This document shows, piece after piece, positions 1-8,171 of a stretch of DNA of 64,000 nt; the stretch's first letter is position 1; each line of letters opens with the position of its first letter. The translations under genes were made by a program, and so were the position numbers. This DNA is from an uncultured Eubacteriales bacterium. GTDB lineage: Bacteria > Bacillota > Clostridia > UBA1381. Location: contig CAJKHT010000001.1 of assembly GCA_905199755.1 (NCBI GenBank), forward strand, positions 47,834 through 111,833. The letters run 5' to 3'. The notes below the pieces were generated by a model, which saw only the letters and a list, made by a program, of their open reading frames with translations, was not told the DNA's origin and made no database searches.

Positions 1-236
1 ATAGCGGTTTTCTGGTTTGAATTAAAAAACAATTCCTCAATTGATATGCAGTCGGGCTTGTATTTTTCTATGTAAAGCTCCATTTCATCATATATTTTTT
101 TCAGTCTTGCAACGGTATTCATTCCTGCAGGGGTTGTTATTGCGTTATATTCCAAAGTTCTGAATTTATTACCGACATACTCCACAACGCCTATACCCAC
201 AATAGCATATCCCGGATCTATTCCTATAATAATCAT
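1..236 (-). CDS. ruvC: Crossover junction endodeoxyribonuclease RuvC (partial, N-terminal part)
   Basis: RuvC cleaves Holliday junctions made by RuvAB during recombinational repair. I translated this by hand from the complement. It begins MIIIGIDPGYAIVG, the RuvC beta-strand carrying the first catalytic Asp (residue 7), and ends at the window edge in SIEELFFNSNQKTA, which carries the conserved second acidic residue. About 78 of the usual 160-170 residues are present; the 3' end lies left of the window. The start codon overlaps the stop codon of the upstream membrane-protein gene (TAATG), so translation of the two is probably coupled. RuvA and RuvB are not visible here; in many Firmicutes they lie just downstream. 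Confidence 0.93.
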   Translation of the reverse strand, partial: MIIIGIDPGYAIVGIGVVEYVGNKFRTLEYNAITTPAGMNTVARLKKIYDEMELYIEKYKPDCISIEELFFNSNQKTA

Positions 237-811
237 TATTTCTTGCTGTCCTTTTTAACATATACAAAGGATAAGAGCTTATCCGATATATAAAACTTTT
301 TGCATGATGCAATATAGCCGAGCGTTGTAGCGGCAATCGGAGTAATGAGCATAATTGCAAGACCGTACCAGGGCACTTCACCGCCGGCATCGCCCAGAAA
401 TCCGAAAAACGGAAAATTCCAGAACAAAAATACTGCATTTAATGCAATTGCCTGCCAGCTTTGCAGTACTCCGTCACTGCTGAAATTCGCCCACACAAGC
501 TTGTAGCATATAAACAATATAAGCGTTATGCATGCAATCATAACCCCGAATAATACCCCTTTGCGGTAATCGGGCTTAAGCGGTGTGTAGGATTTATTAT
601 CATGAGCCGCTGCATTCCCCGCCGCCGAGTACATCATAGAAAAATACACCAGCGAAAATACAATTCCGGCAATGATTTTCAGAAGTGTTTTTTCAAACAT
701 GAAACTGAATGCCAGAAGCTGCAATACCGCAGCAATAAAAACCGCCGCCAAATGATTCAGCAGCATGTGTCTGTATTGATAACCTACCGTAATTTTTGAT
801 TTATCTTTCAT
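236..811 (-). CDS. Small multi-pass membrane protein, unknown function
   Basis: I do not recognise a characterised family. The 191-residue product has a short basic N-terminus followed by about five hydrophobic stretches, at roughly residues 20-40, 46-66, 88-110, 125-145 and 152-172, so it should be an integral membrane protein. The start at 811 is preferred over an in-frame ATG at 823 because GGAGAG, seven to twelve bases upstream of 811, makes a good ribosome site and nothing comparable precedes 823. The stop overlaps the ruvC start by one base, so the two genes are likely co-transcribed and may be coupled to the flavoprotein gene upstream. Confidence 0.75.
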   Translation of the reverse strand: MKDKSKITVGYQYRHMLLNHLAAVFIAAVLQLLAFSFMFEKTLLKIIAGIVFSLVYFSMMYSAAGNAAAHDNKSYTPLKPDYRKGVLFGVMIACITLILFICYKLVWANFSSDGVLQSWQAIALNAVFLFWNFPFFGFLGDAGGEVPWYGLAIMLITPIAATTLGYIASCKKFYISDKLLSFVYVKKDSKK

Positions 812-847
812 AATTCTCTCCATTCTGCCGCGTGTCTGCGGCTCATT

Positions 848-2041
848 TTAAAAGCTGCCCGCTTCAATTCCTGCAATATACCCCGATGACCATGCCCACT
901 GCAGATTATATCCTCCGCAGTCACCATCAATATCCAGTACCTCACCGCAAGCATAAAGTCCTTTGTGTATTTTTGATTCCATAGTATCCGGATTGAATTC
1001 CGATGTATCCGCTCCGCCCTTTGTCACCTGTGCATTATTCCACGACATAGTCCCCGTTATGTCAAAGCGCCATGATTTGATTATCCCGGCTGCCGCATCT
1101 ATTTCGGAACTATCGAGAGAGGCTGCCGTTCGTGAGAGCGGTGCGGCATTTATGACTTTTAATATTGCCTGTCCGATGCGTTTATTTAACATTCCCGTAA
1201 AAAATTCTTCAAGAGGGCGTTTGGGAAACATCGCCGTTCTGGCATATAAAATATTCTCGACTTCCTCTTTTGAGTATTCGGGCATTATATCCAGTACGGC
1301 ATATCGGTTATCATCAAGCCGTGAACTTAATGTAAAAACCGGCGGACCCGAAAGCCCGTATTCGGTAAATAAAATTTCTCCGTCATCTGAATTTTCTCCG
1401 ATTGTTAGTCTGCCGTTTACTTTGATTCCCTTAAGCTTTCTGACGATTTCCGTGTTTGTTTTTATCTGAACCAAAGATGGCTTGAGCTTTGTTATTCTGT
1501 GTCCGAGTGCTTTCAATAATGAATAGCCTCCGCCGTTTGAGCCTAAGCTTGGTGAGGCACAGCCACCGCAGGCAATAATAACCTTATCGGCATATCCGCG
1601 TTCGTTTTTATACGAAACTATTTCAAAGCCGTTTGCCGTTTTATTAACTTTGCATACTTCAAATTTATTTCTCACCGCTACACCGTCCTCAGCTATACGC
1701 ATACGCAAAACGTCAAGCACTGCCGATGCACGGTCGCAGTACGGGTATACTTTCCCTCGTTCCTCTGCTTTATATACAATACCGAGTTCCCCGAAAAATT
1801 CAAGTGTTTCCTTTACCCAAAAGCGCTTAACGGCACCTTTCACAAAATCCCTGTGTTCACCGTAATAATTGTCGGCACAGGCATTTATATTTGTCAGATT
1901 GCAGCGCCCGTTTCCGGTAGCAAGAATTTTTCTTCCGACTCTTTCGCTGCTTTCATATATTGTTACGGAAGCACCGCTTTTTCGTGCGGCAACAGCTGCC
2001 GCAAGTCCCGAAGCACCGCCGCCGATTACTGCGATTTCCAT
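848..2041 (-). CDS. BaiN/HI0933-type FAD-dependent oxidoreductase
   Basis: This 397-residue flavoprotein belongs to the HI0933/YhiN/BaiN group of NAD(P)/FAD-dependent enzymes. It opens with a Rossmann dinucleotide-binding motif, GGGASGLAAAVAARK at residues 7-21, and the family signature GRKILATGNGRCNLTN at about residues 36-51. The C-terminal stretch CGEVLDIDGDCGGYNLQWA is the FAD-binding end typical of the family. BaiN itself is a bile-acid pathway flavoprotein, but most members have no assigned substrate, so I would not infer bile-acid chemistry. Its ATG lies two bases past the stop of the permease gene upstream, which points to one operon. Confidence 0.88.
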   Translation of the reverse strand: MEIAVIGGGASGLAAAVAARKSGASVTIYESSERVGRKILATGNGRCNLTNINACADNYYGEHRDFVKGAVKRFWVKETLEFFGELGIVYKAEERGKVYPYCDRASAVLDVLRMRIAEDGVAVRNKFEVCKVNKTANGFEIVSYKNERGYADKVIIACGGCASPSLGSNGGGYSLLKALGHRITKLKPSLVQIKTNTEIVRKLKGIKVNGRLTIGENSDDGEILFTEYGLSGPPVFTLSSRLDDNRYAVLDIMPEYSKEEVENILYARTAMFPKRPLEEFFTGMLNKRIGQAILKVINAAPLSRTAASLDSSEIDAAAGIIKSWRFDITGTMSWNNAQVTKGGADTSEFNPDTMESKIHKGLYACGEVLDIDGDCGGYNLQWAWSSGYIAGIEAGSF

Positions 2042-2043
2042 TT

Positions 2044-3192
2044 TCAGTCCCTTACCTCCGGTTCTGCTTTCTTTTTCTTTCTTGCTTCATACTCGGCAAT
2101 GCCGTCGGCAGCCACTGTCTGCAAAACCGCCGCCACCGGCACGGATAATAACATTCCCAAAAATCCGAACAGACTTCCTCCGACGGTTACCGCAACAATT
2201 ATCCACAGCGGACGCATATCAAGCGACATACCCATAATTTTGGGAGCCATGATATTTCCGTCAATCTGCTGCATAATAAGCAGCGTAACCGTTGTCCATA
2301 CCGTTTTCCAGATGCCCCCTGTCAGCAGAATAATAATCTCCGCTATCACAACCGAAATAATAGAACCGAAATACGGTATCATATCCATTGCGCCTATAAA
2401 AAGCCCCAGAACAACCGCATACTTAACTTTCATTATCGAAAGTGCTATCGTACATGCAATTGCCATAATAATACTGCACATCAGTCGGCAATAAATATAA
2501 CTTGTAAAAATTTCATTTGCGCGGTGTGCATACCGGCATATATTGTCCGCCGTTTCTTTTTTGAAAAATATTCGTATTATTCTTATAAGTGCGTTTGTTA
2601 TTCTTTCCTTATCAAGCAGCATATATATTGACGCTATCAAAGCTATGACCGCCGAAAAAATTCCCGTTGTCATATGGAATACGCTTTGCGCGTATTTTCC
2701 GATTTCATCGGGGTTTATTTTTCCGATAAAAGCATTTATTGTAGCTGATGCATCTATCGTTTCAGCTTCAAGCAAGCCAAATCTTTTTACAATTTCAAGA
2801 TTTTCAATGCGATTTATAATCTCACTTGCATAATTAGGCAGATTTAATGATAATTCCACAATGTTTCTGTACAGTGCAGGTACAAACTTCATTATTATAA
2901 GTCCTGCCGCAGCAAGAGCCATAAGATATATAACAAGTATGCTTATGCCGCGGGCACGTTTTCTTATAAAATCAACCTTAACCTTTTTTAAAAGCTCCGC
3001 TATCTTTTTTGCCGGCAAATTAAGCAGATATGCAATAACAAATCCCCAGAAAAACGGCTTGAATGCATTTAAAACCACACCTATTGCCTTACCTATATTC
3101 CCTATATTATCAAATGTTTTGTATACTGCAATTACCGCTATACAAAATATAAATGCAACAATCCATTTGTAATAATCCTTTAATCTTTTCAC
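2044..3192 (-). CDS. AI-2E family transporter (PerM/YdiK/YtvI type)
   Basis: This 382-residue polytopic membrane protein has the AI-2E transporter architecture: two N-terminal helices, a long linker containing a soluble helical region (about residues 120-160), then six further hydrophobic segments. The family-typical segment GLFIGAMDMIPYFGSIISV is at about 264-282 and ends the last loop before the C-terminal helices. The start is a GTG with GGAGG seven bases upstream. Members have been linked to autoinducer-2 export or Na+/H+ antiport, so the substrate here is open. It has its own consensus promoter and runs into the BaiN-like gene with a two-base gap. Confidence 0.85.
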   Translation of the reverse strand: MKRLKDYYKWIVAFIFCIAVIAVYKTFDNIGNIGKAIGVVLNAFKPFFWGFVIAYLLNLPAKKIAELLKKVKVDFIRKRARGISILVIYLMALAAAGLIIMKFVPALYRNIVELSLNLPNYASEIINRIENLEIVKRFGLLEAETIDASATINAFIGKINPDEIGKYAQSVFHMTTGIFSAVIALIASIYMLLDKERITNALIRIIRIFFKKETADNICRYAHRANEIFTSYIYCRLMCSIIMAIACTIALSIMKVKYAVVLGLFIGAMDMIPYFGSIISVVIAEIIILLTGGIWKTVWTTVTLLIMQQIDGNIMAPKIMGMSLDMRPLWIIVAVTVGGSLFGFLGMLLSVPVAAVLQTVAADGIAEYEARKKKKAEPEVRD

Positions 3193-3220
3193 AAGCGTTC
3201 CTCCGTGTAATGATATTTAC

Positions 3221-3249
3221 ATTATACAGCAAATGGGGGTGTATGTCAA
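3221..3249 (-). promoter_or_regulatory. Sigma-A promoter of the AI-2E permease, inside a hairpin
   Basis: On the complement, TTGACA (3249-3244) and TATAAT (3226-3221) are separated by exactly 17 bases, a perfect vegetative promoter ahead of the permease start at 3192. A 9-bp inverted repeat (ATGGGGGTG at 3233-3241 and CACCCCCAT at 3251-3259) spans the spacer and the -35 box. It could be an operator, or a terminator-like stem ending the upstream SLH transcript, although no T-run follows it. Confidence 0.8.
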
Positions 3250-3307
3250 ACACCCCCATATAAGACAGCCAAGACTTCCGTCCCGGTCTGCCGTTTATAA
3301 TTCAAGC

Positions 3308-5152
3308 TTATTTAGCCGGTGTTACTATAACCAAAGCACCGACAAACGCACCGTTTGAGATAGTACCCCTTACGTCAACAGTGTCGCCTTCCTTAACGTT
3401 GCTCATTTTCATTGTGCTGCCGTCCACACCTATAAACTTAGTGCTGTTTTCCTTGCAGAACACTGTGGTGGTTCCCGTATCGCCGTCACCCTGCACGGTA
3501 ATAAATCCGTAAGATGCATTGATTGCCTTAACCACACCCGTAACGGCACCCGATGTTGTCTGTGTAGAAGATGCCGAAATTGCGGTAATTGCCTGACTTT
3601 CAACCGTAAGCGTTACGGAATCTCCGACTCTGAAATCATACAATGTTCCCTCTGAACCGTTAATCGTTATCTTTACGTCATTCGGAATTTCATAGTCCTT
3701 TTCCGTTCCGTTTACGCTTATCGTCATAGACGGCTGTGCCGAGATAGTGAGTGATTTTATTATACCGCTCACCTTTGAAGTCTTTGAAGTTGCCGATACC
3801 TTTATTATTTCACCGTACTCGATTGTGAGTGTAACCGTATCTCCGGCATAAATTGAGCTTAAGTCAGAATCAAGCGAGTTCTTTTTTACCGAAACCTTGC
3901 TGCTTATCGGATATGTTTGATTATCATATTCGGAATCCGCATGCGAAATAGTCATTGTAAGTGTCGGTTCTATGGAAATATCCTTTACAACAGCGCCCTG
4001 AACAGTCGTAGTCTTCTGCAAGCCCGTGATTACATTGACCTCTCCGTTGACAAGATTAAGCTCTATTGAATCATTTTTATTAAAGCTTCTTATGGTAGCT
4101 GAGGAACCGTCATATGTAATCGAAACATTTTCGGCACATTTATAATTAACCTGTGTTGACTGTCCGGCAGGAATAACAGCTATGGTTATGACACCGTTTG
4201 AACTGCTGTATCCCATGAATTTACCAGTTATTGTTTCATCCGGAACTTCCGAGAGCGTATCTACATAAATAAGCTTTTTGCCCGAATATGTGAATACCGC
4301 ACTCATACCGACGGTAAGGTTTGACGGTATCATCTGTACCCCTACCGCGTTCATTACCGTATTATCGTCATAGCTTACCGTTTCAGCCTCGGCACCGTCT
4401 CTTTTTATGGTACACGTTTTAGCTTCGGTATCCACAGCAACCAGCTTCGCCGTAACGAATGAATAATCCGCCGCATCAATTACCCTCTGCAGCATAACCG
4501 CTATCTGGCTTCTCAAAACGGAAGTCAGCGGCGAAAACTTATTGCCGTCCATGCCCTTTAAGATTTCCGCATCGGACGCATATTTTACGTAGCCTGCCGC
4601 TGCCTGCGGTATGGTATTCGCATCGGCATAATCAAGCTTTACATTTCCGGCTGCTGCCGCGGTCTTGTCTCCGCCCATTGCCTTTGTTATTATAATTGCC
4701 GCCTCATATCTTTTCATCGGCTTTGATTTTTCATCATCTTTTAAATATGTATCAAGGTCGGTCTTTTTGAGCACGCCTCTGTACATAAGATAAGCAATAT
4801 CGTCCTGTCCCCATTTAAGACCGTATGAATCCACGGTTTCTCCGTACTGCTCCTTTGCCAGCTTCATGATTTCCGCATTGAGCTTGCTGCTGCTTCCCAT
4901 TGCTCTGGCAAACAAAGACAGACATTCCTGACGGGTTACTTCGTTATCCGGACGGTATGTATTATCCTCATATCCCGTGATATATCCCTCTTCATACATT
5001 TTCTGAATTTGTGCCGCACACCAGCTGTACTGTGCATCGGAAATATCATTAAATGAATATTTCGTATTTGCAGCAAACGCCGGAACACATGCCGCAGCGG
5101 TCATTGCCGCACATACTGCCGCCGATGTAACGAGTTTTGTCAATCTATTCAT
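3308..5152 (-). CDS. SLH-domain cell-surface protein
   Basis: This 614-residue secreted protein starts with a clear signal peptide (residues 1-28, ending PAFAA) and then has S-layer homology repeats. The first is at about residues 34-80 (FNDISDAQYSWCAAQIQKM, then GYITGYEDNTYRPDNEVTR). Weaker repeats follow at about 100-160 (DDIAYLMYRGVLKK) and 175-225 (DANTIPQAAAGYVKYASDA, ILKGMDGNKFSPLTSV). SLH domains bind pyruvylated secondary wall polymer. The rest (about 230-610) is a chain of short beta-rich modules repeating a T-x-G-x-(V/I) pattern, with no catalytic signature, so a structural or wall-anchored role fits. It is divergent from another SLH gene whose signal peptide is closely similar. Confidence 0.88.
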   Translation of the reverse strand: MNRLTKLVTSAAVCAAMTAAACVPAFAANTKYSFNDISDAQYSWCAAQIQKMYEEGYITGYEDNTYRPDNEVTRQECLSLFARAMGSSSKLNAEIMKLAKEQYGETVDSYGLKWGQDDIAYLMYRGVLKKTDLDTYLKDDEKSKPMKRYEAAIIITKAMGGDKTAAAAGNVKLDYADANTIPQAAAGYVKYASDAEILKGMDGNKFSPLTSVLRSQIAVMLQRVIDAADYSFVTAKLVAVDTEAKTCTIKRDGAEAETVSYDDNTVMNAVGVQMIPSNLTVGMSAVFTYSGKKLIYVDTLSEVPDETITGKFMGYSSSNGVITIAVIPAGQSTQVNYKCAENVSITYDGSSATIRSFNKNDSIELNLVNGEVNVITGLQKTTTVQGAVVKDISIEPTLTMTISHADSEYDNQTYPISSKVSVKKNSLDSDLSSIYAGDTVTLTIEYGEIIKVSATSKTSKVSGIIKSLTISAQPSMTISVNGTEKDYEIPNDVKITINGSEGTLYDFRVGDSVTLTVESQAITAISASSTQTTSGAVTGVVKAINASYGFITVQGDGDTGTTTVFCKENSTKFIGVDGSTMKMSNVKEGDTVDVRGTISNGAFVGALVIVTPAK

Positions 5153-5237
5153 TGTTTGTTCTCCCCTTTTTACTTATTCTAACTATAGCAAATCTATCGT
5201 TATACATTATATAACGATTTACACTTTTGTCGAATTA

Positions 5238-5266
5238 ATTATAGCATATATATACAAAAACTGCAA
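5238..5266 (-). promoter_or_regulatory. Sigma-A promoter of the leftward SLH gene
   Basis: On the complement, TTGCAG (5266-5261), a 17-base spacer and TATAAT (5243-5238) precede the SLH gene start at 5152. A second overlapping candidate, TTCGAC plus 17 bases plus TATAAT, lies about 30 bases closer to the gene. The ribosome site is GGGGAG, about seven bases before the ATG. Confidence 0.72.
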
Positions 5267-5355
5267 CACTTTTTACGTTTTTACCATATTTTTTAACGAA
5301 ATTTACATAATAGTCACACTTTCGAAATCTTTTTGAAACTTCCAGAACTTACAGC

Positions 5356-5384
5356 TTGATTTTTCATTCGGTTTCGTGTAGTAT
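5356..5384 (+). promoter_or_regulatory. Sigma-A promoter of the rightward SLH gene, with a long leader
   Basis: TTGATT (5356-5361), 17 bases and TAGTAT (5379-5384) form a good promoter. Transcription would start near 5391, leaving a leader of about 125 bases before the ATG at 5518. The leader contains a direct repeat, TTGACATAA at 5403 and again at 5417, and a GGGAGG ribosome site. The stretch 5153-5517 holds no gene; it is the control region for both SLH genes. Confidence 0.72.
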
Positions 5385-5517
5385 ATAAAGCGTGGTCGGT
5401 GGTTGACATAAAACAGTTGACATAATTCATCAAGCATCTGTCTCCTCAGCTGTTCGTCTTACCGCCGCACCTTGCAGGCTATATATAAAGGATAAGGGGT
5501 TACCCCGGGAGGTTTTT

Positions 5518-8085
5518 ATGAACAAACTTACAAAAAAGCTTTTGTGCTCCGCTGTTGCGGCAGGAACTCTGCTTTCGGCAGTTCCGTCATTTGCGGCAAT
5601 TCCCGCCGATGTTGAGGGTACAAGATTTGAAGAGCCGGTTCAGATTCTTTCCGCACTCGGAATAATGAACGGCGACGAAAACGGTAAATTCCGTCTTGAT
5701 GACACAATAATCCGTTCAGAGGTTACAAAAATGGCAGTTCATGCAATGGGACTCGAAAGCGCTGCCGATTCATCAAAGGGGCAGTCGAACTTCAGCGACG
5801 TTGCAGCAGACCACTGGGCGAACGGATATATAAACATCGCCACATCATTAAAGCTTATCGAAGGTGACGGTGACGGCAAATTCAGACCGAATGATACCAT
5901 AACCTACGCTGAAGCAATGGCAATTATGATACGTGCAACAGGCTACACGATTGCAGCGAACGACAAAGGAGGATACCCTAACGGCTATATGTCGGTAGGT
6001 ACTTCAAATGGCTTTGCCAACAACGTAAAGTGCGGTCAGTCCGAGAAAATATCGCGCGGCAATGTTGCGTATCTCACCTCAAACGCTCTTGAAGTAAAGC
6101 TTATGGAGCAGAAAGGCTTCGGCACAAACTCATCATACGAAATAACAGAAAAAACATTATTAAAGGATAATCTTAAGGTAACAAAGGAAGAAGGACAGAT
6201 AACAGCGGTTGAAAAGGCATCTCTTGCAGGTTCTTCATCGCTGAACAAAGGTCAGGTAACACTCGGAAGCACCACTTATGACACACAGCTTAACATGAGC
6301 AATCTGCTCGGATATAACGTAACAGGCTATATCAAAGAAGCTTCCGTCGGAAATGATGAGCTTATACTTGCATTGCCTATAGCAAACAAGAATACCTCGG
6401 TTAAAATCGACTCGGAGGCATTTTCAAAGCTGACAGAGAAAAACGGCAATAATGCAATCGTATACTTTACCGATACAAACAACTCGAAAACCGCTACAGT
6501 TGAACTGGCAAAAGAGCCGATTATGATATATAACGGCAAATATGAAAAGTTTGACTTAAAGCAGCTCGACATGAGTGACGAAAACGGTCATCTTACTCTG
6601 CTTGATGCCGACAAAGACGGCAAGTATGAAATTGTATTCGTAACAAAGTATGATAATATCGTAGTTGAGGAAGTAACAGGCTCAAATAAGATTTCGGATA
6701 AATACGGAAATGCAGCTCTGAAGCTTGACGATGATGTTGACTATACGCTTACAATGGGCTACAATGAGATTGCTGTTTCCGACCTTAAGGAATACGACGT
6801 TCTGTCTGTGGCAAAAAGCCTTGACGGAGAGCTTTATACGATTACCGTAACAAGAAACCCCATTGACGGCAAGGTTACGGCAGTTGACGATACAGGCGTG
6901 TATATCGCGGACAATCATTATAAAATCGCGAAAAACTATACAGAATCCGTAAACATCGGTCTTGAGGGAACTTTCTATCTTGATGCGGAGGGTAAAATAG
7001 CCGCTGTCGACACAACAAAGAGATTAAGCTCAAACTATGCTTACCTTATAAGAGCATACACCAATACAAACACAGATGAAGCTACAATGTTCAGATTATT
7101 CACAAAAGAAGGAAAAGAAGTAACGGTTGAAGCGAACGAAAAGATAAAGTTTAACGGAAAGAGTGGCGTTAAGGCAAAGGATGCCGTTAAGTCACTCACA
7201 GGCGATGATTCGGCTACGGTACGCCGTCTTGTAACCTATTCCGTAAATTCATCGGGCAAGCTTACCGTTCTTGACACAGCAAAGGATAACACTTCAAACG
7301 GTGCAATCGACATTGAAAACTTTACGATGAATTATTCACTTAAGAATGCGCAGTATTCCGCAGCAACATCAAAGCTCGGAAATGTCAGAATAACAAATGA
7401 TACTGTTATATTTGAAATCACCGAGGACAGCGCGGATTATTCAATTCGTCAGAAAGACGTATTTGAGGACGAGCAGAATTATGATGCCGAAATATACGAT
7501 ATGACAGAAAACTACACCGCAAAGGTAGTGGTTCTGACAAACTCGGCTGTAAAAGCAAATGCAGACTCTTCACTCGCTGTAGTTAAAAAGATTGTAAAAG
7601 CCACAAACTCAGAAGATGAAGAAACAGATATGCTCCAGGCATTGTCCGACGGCAAAGAGGTATCGGTATTCGCGGAATCGGAAAACGTACTTGTAAAGGG
7701 CGACAGCAAAAAGCTTGAAGCAGGCGACCTTATCCAGTACCGCACAAACTCAAAGGGTGAAATAACAAGCATCAGAGTTCTCATGGATATACAGAACAAA
7801 GACACGGAAAGCTCGGCTGAACCCGTTGAAAACCTTAAAACAGTATACGGTAAGGTTACAAAGAAGTTTACAAACACAATCAACGTAACGGTAAACGACG
7901 GCGGTATTGTAAACTATGAGCTTCCCGAAAATGTTAAGGTATATGAGGTTGATACAACAATCTCAAAGAATAACATTAACACAGCATCGGTAAAGGATAT
8001 CCAGAATTACGATGCGGATGACAACAACAGAGTGTTTATTAAGCTTTATAAAGATGTTGTTCAAGAGGTTGTAATCATCAAATAA
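5518..8085 (+). CDS. SLH-domain cell-surface protein
   Basis: This 855-residue secreted protein has a signal peptide (residues 1-27, ending PSFAA) and SLH repeats at about 30-78 (ILSALGIMNGDENGKFRLDD) and 88-140 (FSDVAADHWANGYINIATS, then LIEGDGDGKFRPNDTIT). A degenerate third repeat lies at about 150-195. Residues 200-855 are beta-rich, low in aromatics and without a recognisable enzyme motif. It is probably an S-layer or wall-polymer-bound structural protein. Gene length, acidic composition, a strong promoter and a strong terminator all fit an abundant surface protein. It sits head to head with another SLH gene, and the two signal peptides look related by duplication. Confidence 0.88.
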   Translation: MNKLTKKLLCSAVAAGTLLSAVPSFAAIPADVEGTRFEEPVQILSALGIMNGDENGKFRLDDTIIRSEVTKMAVHAMGLESAADSSKGQSNFSDVAADHWANGYINIATSLKLIEGDGDGKFRPNDTITYAEAMAIMIRATGYTIAANDKGGYPNGYMSVGTSNGFANNVKCGQSEKISRGNVAYLTSNALEVKLMEQKGFGTNSSYEITEKTLLKDNLKVTKEEGQITAVEKASLAGSSSLNKGQVTLGSTTYDTQLNMSNLLGYNVTGYIKEASVGNDELILALPIANKNTSVKIDSEAFSKLTEKNGNNAIVYFTDTNNSKTATVELAKEPIMIYNGKYEKFDLKQLDMSDENGHLTLLDADKDGKYEIVFVTKYDNIVVEEVTGSNKISDKYGNAALKLDDDVDYTLTMGYNEIAVSDLKEYDVLSVAKSLDGELYTITVTRNPIDGKVTAVDDTGVYIADNHYKIAKNYTESVNIGLEGTFYLDAEGKIAAVDTTKRLSSNYAYLIRAYTNTNTDEATMFRLFTKEGKEVTVEANEKIKFNGKSGVKAKDAVKSLTGDDSATVRRLVTYSVNSSGKLTVLDTAKDNTSNGAIDIENFTMNYSLKNAQYSAATSKLGNVRITNDTVIFEITEDSADYSIRQKDVFEDEQNYDAEIYDMTENYTAKVVVLTNSAVKANADSSLAVVKKIVKATNSEDEETDMLQALSDGKEVSVFAESENVLVKGDSKKLEAGDLIQYRTNSKGEITSIRVLMDIQNKDTESSAEPVENLKTVYGKVTKKFTNTINVTVNDGGIVNYELPENVKVYEVDTTISKNNINTASVKDIQNYDADDNNRVFIKLYKDVVQEVVIIK

Positions 8086-8137
8086 GCATCCGGAAAATCT
8101 ATCATATCTTCTCACCTTTCACAATTACAATTAATAC

Positions 8138-8170
8138 GCGCCCCGAGTTTCTCGGGGCGCACACTCTTTT
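8138..8170 (+). terminator. Rho-independent terminator after the SLH gene
   Basis: GCGCCCCGAG and CTCGGGGCGC (8138-8147 and 8151-8160) form a perfect 10-bp GC-rich stem with a TTT loop. It is followed by ACACTCTTTT, 50 bases past the SLH stop. Confidence 0.88.
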
Positions 8171-8171
8171 A

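Noticed and set aside
848..2041. Bile-acid pathway role (BaiN) for the flavoprotein
   Set aside because: Only family-level similarity; no other bai gene is present and the neighbours are housekeeping genes.
1853..2494. Long rightward reading frame opposite the flavoprotein and permease genes
   Set aside because: It spans the junction of two convincingly recognised leftward genes and has no family similarity; it is a shadow frame.
5403..5425. Two TTGACA boxes in the SLH leader as extra promoters
   Set aside because: Neither has a -10 box at 16-18 bases; a better promoter lies at 5356-5384.
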